Assembly: GCA_942491345.1 (NCBI GenBank)
Contig: CALOAN010000011.1
Span: forward strand, 310,001 to 374,000
Direction of reading: 5' to 3'
DNA length: 64,000 bases
Source: JAHEEL01 sp942491345
GTDB taxonomy: Bacteria > Actinomycetota > Acidimicrobiia > Spongiisociales > UBA5794
In this document: piece by piece, positions 50,823 through 59,960 of the stretch
Numbering within the stretch: position 1 is the first letter of the stretch
How the letters are laid out: each line of letters opens with the position of its first letter
Translations under genes and position numbers: made by a program
Notes under the pieces: model-generated
Database searches by the model: none
What the model saw: only the letters and a program-made list of their open reading frames with translations
Told to the model about the DNA's origin: nothing

Positions 50823-51770
50823 ATGGCTCCATGGGTATTCAGCGAGGAGATTGACGGACACGCATCCGGTGCGGCTCTCGAACTCCTCAGCAAGGCTCGG
50901 ACGATCGGTGAGGTGTCGGTGTTCCATATCGGATCGGGCGCCGATGCCGCGATTGCGGAACTCGGCGCACACGGTGCATCCACCGTCTACCACCTCACCA
51001 CCGACGATCATCTTCCGTCGGCCGCGGCGGCGTCGGCGCTTGCTGCCCTCGTCGAGGAGCACGGTGTCGATCTGGTTTTGTTCGGTATGAACAACACCGA
51101 CCGCGACGTCGGTGGACGCCTCTCGGCCCGGCTCGGACGGCCGGTGCTGGCCAACGCCGTTGATGTTTCGGCTGATGGAGCGGTGAGCGTCACAAGCGAG
51201 ATCCTCGGAGGGACGCAGGCCGTCATCACCGAATTCACGGGATCCGGACCCGCGATCGTCTTGGTTCGACCGAAGGCGTTCACTGCAGAGCCGTCCGGTG
51301 GCGGGTCTCCGACCGTCGTTCCTGTCGCCACGCCGGATGTCGGGAGATCCGGCACCGCCGTGATTGTCGAATCCCACGTCGAGGAAAGCGAGGGTCCCGA
51401 CCTCGAAGCTGCTGCCGTAGTGGTGGCTGGCGGGCGTGGTGTTGGCGGCGGGGAGAAGTGGGCCGTGGTCGAAGACCTAGCATCGCAGCTCGATGCTGCG
51501 GTCGGCGCGACTCGCGCCGTCGTCGACGCGGGGTGGGTCCCGGCGAGGCTTCAGATCGGACAGACGGGCAAGACCGTCAAGCCGAGCGTCTACATCGCTG
51601 CCGGCGTCTCCGGCGCGATGCAGCATCTGGTCGGGATGAAGGACTCGGGAACGATCATCGCGGTGAACAAAGACGCAGAAGCCCCGATCTTCGCCGTCGC
51701 GGATCTCGGAATAGTCGGGGATCTACATCAGGTGATCCCGAAGCTGTCTGAAGCGCTGCGAGAGAGATAG
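50823..51770 (+). CDS. etfA: Electron transfer flavoprotein alpha subunit
   Basis: The 315-residue product has an N-terminal domain I and a C-terminal FAD domain with G-Q-T-G-K-T-V-K-P-S-V-Y-I-A-A-G-V-S-G-A-M-Q-H and I-I-A-V-N-K-D-A-E-A-P-I-F, the standard ETF-alpha signature. It starts immediately after the etfB stop. The 14-mer-family repeat follows it. Confidence 0.94.
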   Translation: MAPWVFSEEIDGHASGAALELLSKARTIGEVSVFHIGSGADAAIAELGAHGASTVYHLTTDDHLPSAAAASALAALVEEHGVDLVLFGMNNTDRDVGGRLSARLGRPVLANAVDVSADGAVSVTSEILGGTQAVITEFTGSGPAIVLVRPKAFTAEPSGGGSPTVVPVATPDVGRSGTAVIVESHVEESEGPDLEAAAVVVAGGRGVGGGEKWAVVEDLASQLDAAVGATRAVVDAGWVPARLQIGQTGKTVKPSVYIAAGVSGAMQHLVGMKDSGTIIAVNKDAEAPIFAVADLGIVGDLHQVIPKLSEALRER

Positions 51771-51864
51771 GGAGACACGAGATCCAAGACGCTAGACACC
51801 AGACACGAGACATGAGACACGACGTCTCGGATCTCAAGTCTCGGATCTCAAGTCTCGGATCGCT
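51771..51864. repeat. Intergenic repeat of the TCTCGGATCTCAAG family
   Basis: Two full and one partial copies of TCTCGGATCTCAAG lie at about 51832-51869, preceded by inverse-type GAGACACGAGAT / CACGAGACATGAGACACGA units, so a hairpin can form. The array fills the gap between convergent etfA and cdd. Confidence 0.8.
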
Positions 51865-52257
51865 TCACTGAAGATCCTCTGGTCCAAACGACCTGGGGAG
51901 CAATTCGTCCAACCCATACTCCACCGGGTCTCCCGCTGCGTCCGTCAGGATCACCCGTCGGACGCGGAACTCGCGCATGATTTGGCGGCAATTGCCGCAC
52001 GGCGAGCAAGCCGCTCCGTCGAGGCAGGTCACGGCAACGGTGTCGATAGCCCGAACGCCGCTGGCCGCGGCGCTGGTGATGGCGTTCGCCTCGGCGCAGA
52101 TCGAGGCGCCGTAGGCAGCGTTCTCAACGTTGCAGCCCTGGTACTCGACGCCGTCGGACGTTACGACAACAGCCCCAACGCGGTAGTGGCTGTAGGGCGA
52201 ATACGACTGCAGCGCGGCGGTGCCGGCTTCTGCGATGAGGCGTTGTGCTTCTGTCAT
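51865..52257 (-). CDS. cdd: Cytidine deaminase
   Basis: The 130-residue zinc enzyme converts cytidine and deoxycytidine to the uridine forms. Zinc ligands and the catalytic Glu are in C-A-E-A-N-A-I and P-C-G-N-C-R-Q; the substrate region is Y-S-P-Y-S-H-Y-R-V-G-A. It is coupled to ftsY by an ATGA overlap, an unusual partner, but it belongs functionally with the salvage genes on the other strand. Confidence 0.94.
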   Translation of the reverse strand: MTEAQRLIAEAGTAALQSYSPYSHYRVGAVVVTSDGVEYQGCNVENAAYGASICAEANAITSAAASGVRAIDTVAVTCLDGAACSPCGNCRQIMREFRVRRVILTDAAGDPVEYGLDELLPRSFGPEDLQ

Positions 52258-53264
52258 GGCTCCAGGAGGGCTTCGACGAATACTCTCGGTTCGAATGGTA
52301 CGAGATCGTGGACACCTTCGCCGACACCGATGTACTTCACCGGGATGTCGAGCTCTTGCTCGACGGCGATGGCGATACCTCCCCGGGCCGTCCCATCGAG
52401 CTTCGTGAGGACGATCCCGGTGACTCCGACGGAATCCGCGAAGCTGCGGGCCTGGCCGATGCCGTTCTGTCCGGTGGTACCGTCGAGGACGAGCAGGACC
52501 TCGCCGATCTCCCCCGCCTCGCGTCTCAGCACCCGGGCCACCTTCCCCAGTTCATCCATGAGGTTGGACTTGGAATGGAGGCGGCCCGCAGTATCGACGA
52601 GCACGACATCGGCTCCCGATGACACGGCGGACTGGTAGGCGTCGTACGCCACCGAAGCAGGGTCGGATCCCGGAGCGCCGGAGATCACTTCCACACCGAC
52701 CCGTGCGGCCCACGTGCGGAGCTGCTCATCGGCCGCCGCGCGGAAGGTGTCGGCAGCGCCGAGCACAGCGGTCTGGTCGCTTTCACCGAGGAGCCCGGCG
52801 ATCTTCGCGATCGACGTCGTCTTCCCCGTTCCGTTCACGCCAACAACAAGCACCACTGCGGGTTTGCCTTCGAGGTGCAGCGAGCGGTCGCGGCCCGAGA
52901 GCTGCGAGATGAGGGCTTGCTCGAGCAATTGGCGCGCTTGTTCCCCATCGCTGGGACGCTGTTTGCGTACCTGCTCCACGGCAGCGGTGGAAGGGCCGAC
53001 GCCAACGTCTGCGGCGATCAGGGTCTCTTCGAGTTCATCCCAGAATGCGTCGTCGAGGTTGTCGGAACGAAGCAACGTCCCGAGTGTTCCTCCAATGGCC
53101 GACCTTGTTCGGGATAGCTGGGATCGGAGGCCTCGTTCGGGAGCTTTGACAGCGGTTGGAGCCGGCTGCTGTGCCGCCGGGCGCGATCGTTGAACGAGAA
53201 CGATCGCAGCAATCGCGACGATCACCACCACCACAACGAGCAGAATCAACAGGCTGGTATTCAC
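52254..53264 (-). CDS. ftsY: Signal recognition particle receptor FtsY
   Basis: The 336-residue SRP receptor GTPase begins with a membrane helix (T-S-L-L-I-L-L-V-V-V-V-V-I-V-A-I-A, about 3-25), so it should be directly membrane-anchored. The NG domain follows with V-N-G-T-G-K-T-T-S-I-A-K-I, V-D-T-A-G-R-L and T-K-L-D-G-T-A-R-G-G. GTG at 53264 has AAGGAG upstream. It lies 29 bases after smc. Confidence 0.95.
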   Translation of the reverse strand: MNTSLLILLVVVVVIVAIAAIVLVQRSRPAAQQPAPTAVKAPERGLRSQLSRTRSAIGGTLGTLLRSDNLDDAFWDELEETLIAADVGVGPSTAAVEQVRKQRPSDGEQARQLLEQALISQLSGRDRSLHLEGKPAVVLVVGVNGTGKTTSIAKIAGLLGESDQTAVLGAADTFRAAADEQLRTWAARVGVEVISGAPGSDPASVAYDAYQSAVSSGADVVLVDTAGRLHSKSNLMDELGKVARVLRREAGEIGEVLLVLDGTTGQNGIGQARSFADSVGVTGIVLTKLDGTARGGIAIAVEQELDIPVKYIGVGEGVHDLVPFEPRVFVEALLEP

Positions 53265-53293
53265 AAGATCTCCTTGCGACCGAGAACGGGGCC

Positions 53294-56200
53294 TTAGACG
53301 GTCGCGTTCACCATGCGCCGTGCGAGCACCTTCGAGGACTCGCCGGGTTCCATGGTCACGCCGTACAGCATATCGGCGGCTTCCATTGTCTGTTGCTGGT
53401 GGGTGATGATGACCAGCTGGGCGGATGATCGGAGCGTGTCGACCAGTCGCAGGAACCGGTGCAGATTCGCGTCATCAAGCGCCGCCTCTACCTCATCGAG
53501 AACGTAGAACGGACTCGGCCTCGCGCGGAACACGGCGAACAGGAACGCCAGTGCGGCAAGGCTTCGCTCGCCGCCGGAGAGCAGCGCCAGCCTTCCGACC
53601 TTCTTGCCGTGGGGTTGCGCCTCGACCTCGACCCCCGACTCGAGGGGATGATCGGGATCAACCAAACGGAGCCTGCCCCGGCCGCCGGGAAACACCTGCG
53701 AGAAGTTCTCCTGGTAGAGCGCCGAGATCTCTTCGAAGGCAATCATGAAGAGGCTCGCCATCTCCTCGTCGAGGGCGGCAATGACCTTGCGGAGTTCACT
53801 TCTCGACTCGTTGAGGTCGGCGAGCTGATCGTCGAGCAGTGCAACCTCGCCGGCCAGTTCGTCGTACTCGGCGGCCGCCAAGGGATTGATCGGACCCATG
53901 CGGCGCAGATCGGCCTCGAGGCTTGCGAGGCGGTTCTTGGGATCAGCGCCTTCATCGAGCTCCGGACGCGGAGCTGCGAGCGCCTCATCGACTGACGCAT
54001 CGGCGTCGCGGCGCAGCCGCTCTGCGCTCGATTCCATACGGATCCGGGCTTCGGCCAGCTCGACGGCGAGAATCGACCGGCGTTCCTTGGCGAGGGAGAT
54101 CGAAGCTTCGAGCTCCTCTCGCCGTGCTTCCGCAACTCCGAGGGCGTCGGCAGCATCCCCAACTTCGAGCCGAAGCTCACGTTGGCGGACTCTGAGCTCT
54201 GCTATGTGATTCTGGGCCGTCGCCGCGATGCGAGCGGCACGAGACTCGATGTCGGCCAGCGCCGAGATCCGTGGGTCATCGTTGGGGAGTAGCTCCAACT
54301 GGTTGAGCTCCAGCTCTACCCGTTCGATCCGTCGCTGCAACAGCGTGCGCCGTTCCGACAGACCGGCGAGTTCGGCTGCGGACTCCTCGCGTGCGTGCCG
54401 AGCCTCGTCCCTGCGAGCCGCGACCTCTTGCCGGCGAAGATTCAGGGCCTCCCACGCAGCCTGGCGCGCGGCTTCTTCGCCTTCGAGGTCGGCAAGTCGC
54501 TCACGGAGCTCTGCAATGCGCTCAGTTCGTGCCTCGCCGGCTTCGGCGAGCGCAGCCGACCTCATCTCCAGCCGCTCGAGTTCCGATTCGCCTTCGGCGC
54601 GGGCGCGACCCACCAGATCGAGGGCTTCGGTGTGGCCGGCGATACGCGCCTCGAGGGCTTCGACGTCGTCCAAGGCGGTGCGTTCGACTCGTCTGGCGGC
54701 TTCGAGGTCCCGCTTCGCCGCAGTTCGACGGCTCTCCGTCCGTGATCGCTCTCGCTCGGCGATCTCGAGCTCGACACGGGCCGCTTCGAGAGCTGCGAAA
54801 CCCGTCCCATCGGGCTGCGCCACATGGATGCCCGACGCTGCGATCACGTCACCTTCGGGTGTGACGGCGCGCAGATGCGGATATCGCTCGGCGACTCGCC
54901 ACGCGGCTTCCCACCCTGCGGCGTATACAACATCACCGAGCAAGGCCTCGGCAACGGCGAGATCGGCGCCAGGTCCGAGAAGGTCGACAAGGGCGTCCAG
55001 ACCGAGTTCACCGGCCGCCTCGCGAGCCGGAACTCCGCGAGATTGCGCCCGGCTGACAAGAGACACGCCACCCAGCCCTTCCTTCTTGAGCTCGGTGGTC
55101 AGGCTGTGGATGCTGTCGCGGTCTGAAGCGAGGAAAGCACCGGCCCACGCTCCAAGCGCCCGATCCACAGCATCGGCGACTTCGGGAGGTGCATCCAGCA
55201 GCGCAGCGACCACGCCGGTCACGCCATCGTGACGCTCGGTCATCGTGCGCGCCGCCGGGTCCCCGATGCCTGCGATCGCGGCTTCGTGGGCTTCGATTCT
55301 GGCTTCTCCTGCCGCAACTGCGAGGAGCACATCGGAATGCTCGCGATCGATCTGCTCCCATGTGTCTTCGGCCGCCTGGCGGTGGTTCCGCGCCTCGTCG
55401 TATCCGCGTTGGGCTGCAGTAACGGCAGCATCGGCCTTCTGAATCGACCGATTCAGTTCGACACTCTCGCTCGTCTCCTCGTCGAGGCGGTCGACAACAA
55501 CCCGACGACGCGACACAATCGCATCCAATTCGCGGCGGTCCCGTTCCGACGCGTTCTCGAGCGCCCTGAGATCACCTCGCAAGTTCGCCACGAGCCCTTC
55601 GGCCGGGAGCTGGACCTGTTCCGCGATCATGCGTTCCTCGTCCTCGAGCGCTTCGAGCGCTGCAGACCGCCGCTCGACTTCGTCGGCGAGTCGGTGCTCG
55701 GCGCTCGCCGTTTCGCTGATGCCGGCGGCGAGTTCTTCCATCTCAGCTGAGAGATCGGTGCGTCGCTCCTCGGCACCCTCGATTCGTCCCTCGATCGCAA
55801 CCCTTCGCTCGCGGGCCACAAGACCGTACCGACGGAGACGCTCGACGACGGTCTCAAGGCGAGCAGCAGCGGCCGTGTCGCGTTCGAGGGCCGCGCCGGC
55901 GTCACCGGCCGACGCACGCAGTCCGCTGAGTTCGCGAAGGAGATCGGCGAGCTCGGCCTCTTCGACGACGAGCTGCTCCGACCGCGACCCGTCTTCGGAC
56001 GAGGCCTCGGCTTCGCGAGAGCGAAGTCCACGGATGTCCTCGGCGCCCAGCCAAAGCCGAAGTGCTTTCGCTTCGGCCCTCACAGATCCGTGGCGGGCAG
56101 CTGCGTTGGCTTGACGCTTCAGGGGCCGCAATGCGCGACGCTTTTCGGAGAGAATGTCGTTGAGGCGGTCGACATCCTGTTCGGTCGCATCGAGGCGTCG

Positions 56201-56734
56201 AATCGCCCGGTCCCTGCGGCCGCGATGTTTCGTGATTCCCGCAGCTTCTTCGATGACGGCTCGGTGTTCGTCTGGACGGGCCGTGAGCACCGTACCGATC
56301 TGGCCCTGTGACACCAGGACATGCTGGTGACGTCCGACTCCGCCGTCCGAAAGGAGTTCCTGGATATCGAGCAGGCGACAGGGCGTCCGGTTCATCTCGT
56401 ACTCGGATGTGCCGTCCCGGTAGAGGCGTCTCGTAATCGTGATCTCGGAGAGATCGATCGGCAGGAACCCGTCGCTGTTGTCGAAGGTGAGCGCCACCTC
56501 CGCACGAGAGACCGACGGCCGCGTTGCCGTCCCGGCGAATACCACATCCTCCATCTTCTCGGTCCGGAGGGATCTCGTGGCCTGCGTACCCATGACCCAG
56601 GCGATCGCATCGAGCAGATTGGACTTGCCGGACCCGTTGGGCCCCACCACGACGTTTACCCCGGCATCGAATTCGAGCCGGGTCCGGTCGGCGAAGGACT
56701 TGAAGCCGACAAGCGTGAGCTTCTTCAGCAACAC
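53294..56734 (-). CDS. smc: Chromosome segregation protein SMC
   Basis: The 1146-residue condensin ATPase has Walker A in V-V-G-P-N-G-S-G-K-S-N-L-L near residue 35, two long coiled coils (about 170-490 and 660-970), a hinge near 500-640 (G-V-T-G-V-V-A-A-L-L, with G-D-V-V-Y-A-A-G), the signature L-L-S-G-G-E-R-S-L-A-A-L-A and Walker B F-Y-V-L-D-E-V-E-A-A-L-D-D-A. It organises and segregates the chromosome. The start is GTG 56734. Confidence 0.96.
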   Translation of the reverse strand: MLLKKLTLVGFKSFADRTRLEFDAGVNVVVGPNGSGKSNLLDAIAWVMGTQATRSLRTEKMEDVVFAGTATRPSVSRAEVALTFDNSDGFLPIDLSEITITRRLYRDGTSEYEMNRTPCRLLDIQELLSDGGVGRHQHVLVSQGQIGTVLTARPDEHRAVIEEAAGITKHRGRRDRAIRRLDATEQDVDRLNDILSEKRRALRPLKRQANAAARHGSVRAEAKALRLWLGAEDIRGLRSREAEASSEDGSRSEQLVVEEAELADLLRELSGLRASAGDAGAALERDTAAAARLETVVERLRRYGLVARERRVAIEGRIEGAEERRTDLSAEMEELAAGISETASAEHRLADEVERRSAALEALEDEERMIAEQVQLPAEGLVANLRGDLRALENASERDRRELDAIVSRRRVVVDRLDEETSESVELNRSIQKADAAVTAAQRGYDEARNHRQAAEDTWEQIDREHSDVLLAVAAGEARIEAHEAAIAGIGDPAARTMTERHDGVTGVVAALLDAPPEVADAVDRALGAWAGAFLASDRDSIHSLTTELKKEGLGGVSLVSRAQSRGVPAREAAGELGLDALVDLLGPGADLAVAEALLGDVVYAAGWEAAWRVAERYPHLRAVTPEGDVIAASGIHVAQPDGTGFAALEAARVELEIAERERSRTESRRTAAKRDLEAARRVERTALDDVEALEARIAGHTEALDLVGRARAEGESELERLEMRSAALAEAGEARTERIAELRERLADLEGEEAARQAAWEALNLRRQEVAARRDEARHAREESAAELAGLSERRTLLQRRIERVELELNQLELLPNDDPRISALADIESRAARIAATAQNHIAELRVRQRELRLEVGDAADALGVAEARREELEASISLAKERRSILAVELAEARIRMESSAERLRRDADASVDEALAAPRPELDEGADPKNRLASLEADLRRMGPINPLAAAEYDELAGEVALLDDQLADLNESRSELRKVIAALDEEMASLFMIAFEEISALYQENFSQVFPGGRGRLRLVDPDHPLESGVEVEAQPHGKKVGRLALLSGGERSLAALAFLFAVFRARPSPFYVLDEVEAALDDANLHRFLRLVDTLRSSAQLVIITHQQQTMEAADMLYGVTMEPGESSKVLARRMVNATV

Positions 56735-57002
56735 AGCGGCGGAGCATAGTGCCGCGAACTACATGCGTGTGACTATGAGACGCCGGCCGTGACGTGGTTC
56801 GGACGGCGGAGTAGAGGCGTCTTGGCCTCTCCCGCCGTAGGTGGGGGAGGCGCGAGCATCCGGCCGAAAGGCCGGAGCGCAGCGGAGGGGGCTTCGGGAG
56901 CGTGCAGAAGATGAGGCCGACGACTGGGTGCCCCCTCTGCGGCCGAGCATCAGCTCGGCCGCGTCTCCCCCGCTTCACAGCGGTGGAGACGAAGGCACGC
57001 GT
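56735..57002. other. Structured intergenic element between rnc and smc
   Basis: No gene is seen in this 268-bp gap. It holds nested inverted repeats: CCGGCC-GAAA-GGCCGG (about 56861-56876), GCGGCCGAG/CTCGGCCGC (about 56939-56962), and a longer-range pair AGCGGAGGGGGC / GCCCCCTCTGC enclosing them. Repeated GGGGGAG/CTCCCCC blocks lie further out. It looks like a mobile or structured repeat (REP-like) or an RNA. The gene mutM, often found here in actinobacteria, is absent. Confidence 0.6.
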
Positions 57003-57710
57003 CTAGTCGGCCCTGTCCAGCAATTCCAGTGCTTTTCTCGCTGCGTCTTGTTCGGCTCGCTTCTTCGAGGTACCAGAACCGCTCGCGAGATCCTCGCCTG
57101 AAGACCGCACGGTTGCAGCGAAGTGCTTCGCGTGCTGCGGCCCGGTCTCAGTCACCAGATACTCGATGGTCCGCCCTTCGGCCACGAGTGCCTCCTGGAG
57201 CCGCGTCTTGGAGTCGCGTTGGCCCGGTTCCCCTGCTCGTTCGCGGATCATTGGGCCCCAGTGGTCGCGTACGATCTGATTCGCCCGGACAAACCCGGCG
57301 TCGAGAAGGACGGTCGCGAGGAGCGACTCGACCACGTCAGAGAGGATCGACCCTTTGCCACGGCCTCCGGAAAGCTCCTCCCCTCGACCGAGGAGCAACC
57401 AATCACGCAGTCCCCAGGATTCGGCGATTGAGGTGAGCGCGGGCTCGGAGACGACGGCTGCCCGGAGCAAGGTCATCTCACCCTCGGTCGCTGCCGGGTA
57501 TTCGTCGTAGATGAAGCTCGTCACGGCAAGTTCGAGTACCGCATCACCGAGAAACTCGAGCCGCTGATAGTCCACGGACTGTTGGTTCTCCGATGCGTAC
57601 GAAGGATGTGTGAGCGCTCTTTCGAGCAGGACGGGATCGGCGATTCGGTGTCCGAAGACACCTTCAAAATGGTTGGCAGCGCTCTCGCGATCGAACGCGT
57701 GTCCGGTCAT
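57003..57710 (-). CDS. rnc: Ribonuclease III
   Basis: The 235-residue enzyme cleaves double-stranded RNA. The signature Q-R-L-E-F-L-G-D-A-V-L-E-L near residue 50 and the second acidic pair in S-D-V-V-E-S-L-L form the active site. A dsRNA-binding domain occupies about 155-232 (K-T-R-L-Q-E-A-L, K-K-R-A-E-Q-D-A-A-R-K-A-L). Its ATG overlaps the plsX stop (ATGA). Confidence 0.95.
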   Translation of the reverse strand: MTGHAFDRESAANHFEGVFGHRIADPVLLERALTHPSYASENQQSVDYQRLEFLGDAVLELAVTSFIYDEYPAATEGEMTLLRAAVVSEPALTSIAESWGLRDWLLLGRGEELSGGRGKGSILSDVVESLLATVLLDAGFVRANQIVRDHWGPMIRERAGEPGQRDSKTRLQEALVAEGRTIEYLVTETGPQHAKHFAATVRSSGEDLASGSGTSKKRAEQDAARKALELLDRAD

Positions 57711-58684
57711 GTCGCGTTTCGTCCGATTCCGTCGGCAACGAGGTCCACCAGCCCGTGTCCCGCGCCTTCGGCGGCCATGGCGATTGCATTTGCCACGGCG
57801 CGATGTGAGCTCGCCCCGTGGGCGATCACGACCACACCCCTGGTCCCGACAAGATGGGCGCCGCCGATCGTCTCGGGATCGATGTGTTGACGCAGCTTCA
57901 TGAATGCCGGCATCAGCTCCGCCAGTGCGGATTGGTACTCATCGGCCTGCAGGAACTCCATCAGCACACGGAACAGGGCACGGCTGGTCCCTTCCCCGGT
58001 CTTGAGGAGCACGTTGCCGGTGAACCCATCAGTCACGAACACGTCGGCTCGGTCGCGACCGAGATCACGACCTTCGACGTTGCCAACGAAGTTGAGCCCG
58101 CTAGCAGTGGCAAGAAGCGCGTAGGCAGCCTGTTCGAGGTCGCGGCCCTTGCCCACCTCTTCGCCGATATTCAGAAGCCCGACACGCGGGTCCTCGATCT
58201 CGAGGAAGACCTCGGCAACGGCGTATCCCATGACGCCGAACTGGGCGAGCTGCTGCGGGCCAACTTCGATATTGGCGCCGACGTCGAGCACGACCTCGCG
58301 TGTCGGAAAGATTGATGCGATTGCGGGTCTCGATACGCCGGGGAGTCGGCCAATCACAAATGCGGACGCGGCAAGCGCGGCTCCGGTACTGCCCGCTGAA
58401 ACCAATGCCTGAGCTTCGCCGTCCTTGACGAGGCGAGCGGCGACCATGATCGAGGCATCCTTCTTGTCGCGTACGGCACGAGCGGGGTCCTCACCCATCT
58501 CGACTACTTCGCTGGCGTGAACGACCGGAAGGTCGGCATCGAAACGCTCGAGAACGGGAGCGATCTGATCCTGGTCACCAACGAGAAGTACGTCGACGCC
58601 GTCAGAGGCGGCATCAACTGCCCCGCGAACAACTTCAAGCGGAGCGTGGTCGCCACCCATCGCGTCGACGACGACGGTCGGCAT
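57707..58684 (-). CDS. plsX: Phosphate acyltransferase PlsX
   Basis: The 325-residue enzyme makes acyl-phosphate from acyl-ACP for phospholipid synthesis. It begins MPTVVVDAMGGDHAPLEVVR; family features are V-S-A-G-S-T-G-A-A-L-A, L-D-V-G-A-N and V-T-D-G-F-T-G-N-V-L-L-K. ATG at 58684 starts the homology, although the frame is open across rpmF. It follows rpmF in the usual rpmF-plsX order. Confidence 0.95.
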   Translation of the reverse strand: MPTVVVDAMGGDHAPLEVVRGAVDAASDGVDVLLVGDQDQIAPVLERFDADLPVVHASEVVEMGEDPARAVRDKKDASIMVAARLVKDGEAQALVSAGSTGAALAASAFVIGRLPGVSRPAIASIFPTREVVLDVGANIEVGPQQLAQFGVMGYAVAEVFLEIEDPRVGLLNIGEEVGKGRDLEQAAYALLATASGLNFVGNVEGRDLGRDRADVFVTDGFTGNVLLKTGEGTSRALFRVLMEFLQADEYQSALAELMPAFMKLRQHIDPETIGGAHLVGTRGVVVIAHGASSHRAVANAIAMAAEGAGHGLVDLVADGIGRNAT

Positions 58685-58691
58685 AGCGATG

Positions 58692-58868
58692 TCAGACTTC
58701 TGCGATGACTTCGCGGCCGTTGTAGCTGCCGCACTCTTGACAAACGCGGTGTGGGGTGTGCTTGGCACCGCACTGTCCGCAGGTGGCAAACGTCGGAGTC
58801 GACACCTTCCACTGTGCCTTGCGCCGGCGAGTACGTGATCGCGACATCTTCTTCTTTGGAACTGCCAT
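58692..58868 (-). CDS. rpmF: 50S ribosomal protein L32
   Basis: The 58-residue product begins MAVPKKKMSRSRTRRRKAQW, the canonical L32 start, followed by a zinc knuckle with C-G-Q-C and C-Q-E-C. The tail is G-S-Y-N-G-R-E-V. ATG at 58868 has GAGG upstream. It lies in the conserved DUF177-rpmF-plsX order. Confidence 0.95.
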   Translation of the reverse strand: MAVPKKKMSRSRTRRRKAQWKVSTPTFATCGQCGAKHTPHRVCQECGSYNGREVIAEV

Positions 58869-58886
58869 CAGGAAAACCTCGTTTCG

Positions 58887-59390
58887 TCAGTCTCCGGGCG
58901 GGAGAAGATCGCGCAGCACGGCGAATGGTGAGACGGTGTCGTCCGGATCGCCCGGGGGGTCGGTATTCAAGTCCGTTTCTGCTGTACTCACAAGTCCCTC
59001 GCAGGTTTCGCTGCAGATCGGGAGCAATGGAAGACCAAGGAGTGTGTCGTCGCGAAGGAACGGCTCGAGGTCGATGATCGTCCCATCGATCGGGTAGGCG
59101 TCCTCGCCGGAATTCGTCTCGAAAAGGCCCATGACAGGGTCACATCCATCTTCGACGAATTCGGTGAGGCACCTGCGGCACGTGTGTTCGACGGCGTAGC
59201 AGACCTCTCCGCGCACCAGAATCCCGCCGGGCACCGGCGCAACGGACAGTTCGGCGACCAACGGCGGATCGGGCAGGATCCGGCTCATTTCGAGGCGCCA
59301 GTCGACAATCGCCTCGACGACCACCGGCCTCGCAACGACATCATGTCCGAGCAGATCTGAAACATCGACAACAAACGGAGAACGCCTCAC
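58887..59390 (-). CDS. DUF177 / YceD family protein
   Basis: The 167-residue product has the family's paired cysteines C-R-R-C-L-T-E-F and I-C-S-E-T-C-E-G-L, suggesting zinc binding. Proteins of this family sit before rpmF almost universally and have been linked to 23S rRNA or ribosome accumulation. It is 18 bases upstream of rpmF. Confidence 0.9.
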   Translation of the reverse strand: MRRSPFVVDVSDLLGHDVVARPVVVEAIVDWRLEMSRILPDPPLVAELSVAPVPGGILVRGEVCYAVEHTCRRCLTEFVEDGCDPVMGLFETNSGEDAYPIDGTIIDLEPFLRDDTLLGLPLLPICSETCEGLVSTAETDLNTDPPGDPDDTVSPFAVLRDLLPPGD

Positions 59391-59435
59391 GAGTACCTCC
59401 TCCCCACGTCTGAGTGCCTGCTATGTGCTACTTCG

Positions 59436-59960
59436 CTATTCGCTCACCGGCGGTGGGGCGCTCGGCGGCAGCGACTGGTGGAGTTCGGATCGTGCCTCGC
59501 GAACATAGCGAAGGAGCTCGCCGAGGACCTGCTCGGCCTCGGCGAGATGTCGTTCGGCGAAATCCTCCGACTCGAGGCGGATCCGACGCGCCTCGGTCTC
59601 GGCGTTTCGGACGAGAGTGTTTGCCTCTTCGACAGCTTCCTGCACGATGTAGGACTCCGAAACCATCTGGTCGGACCGCTGTTTCGCGTCCGCGATGACT
59701 TCGCGGGCTTTCTCGTTGGTCCGAGCAATGTACGCTTCGCGTTCCCGCACCATCCATCGGGCGGCACGGAGCTCTTCTGGGAGCCCGCTCTGGATGCGGG
59801 CGAGCTCGTCGAGCGTGTCGTCCTGGTTGATCATCACACTGTTCGAGAGCGGAACCTGGCGCGCGTTCTCGATCTCGATCATCAGGTTCTCGAGCATGTC
59901 GAGCAGCCCGCCCGGCACCGGCGGTGGCGATTGGGGATGATCGGGATGATCCATGGTCAT
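59436..59960 (-). CDS. DivIVA/SepIVA-like coiled-coil protein
   Basis: The 174-residue product is mostly one long coiled coil (about 50-160; E-A-Y-I-A-R-T-N-E-K-A-R-E-V and E-A-N-T-L-V-R-N-A-E-T-E-A-R). A short polar N-terminus and Pro-rich tail flank it. In mycobacteria the gene upstream of DUF177 encodes SepIVA, a DivIVA-domain septation factor, and position and composition agree. A role in polar growth or division is likely but inferred. It is coupled to coaD (ATGA). Confidence 0.72.
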   Translation of the reverse strand: MTMDHPDHPQSPPPVPGGLLDMLENLMIEIENARQVPLSNSVMINQDDTLDELARIQSGLPEELRAARWMVREREAYIARTNEKAREVIADAKQRSDQMVSESYIVQEAVEEANTLVRNAETEARRIRLESEDFAERHLAEAEQVLGELLRYVREARSELHQSLPPSAPPPVSE

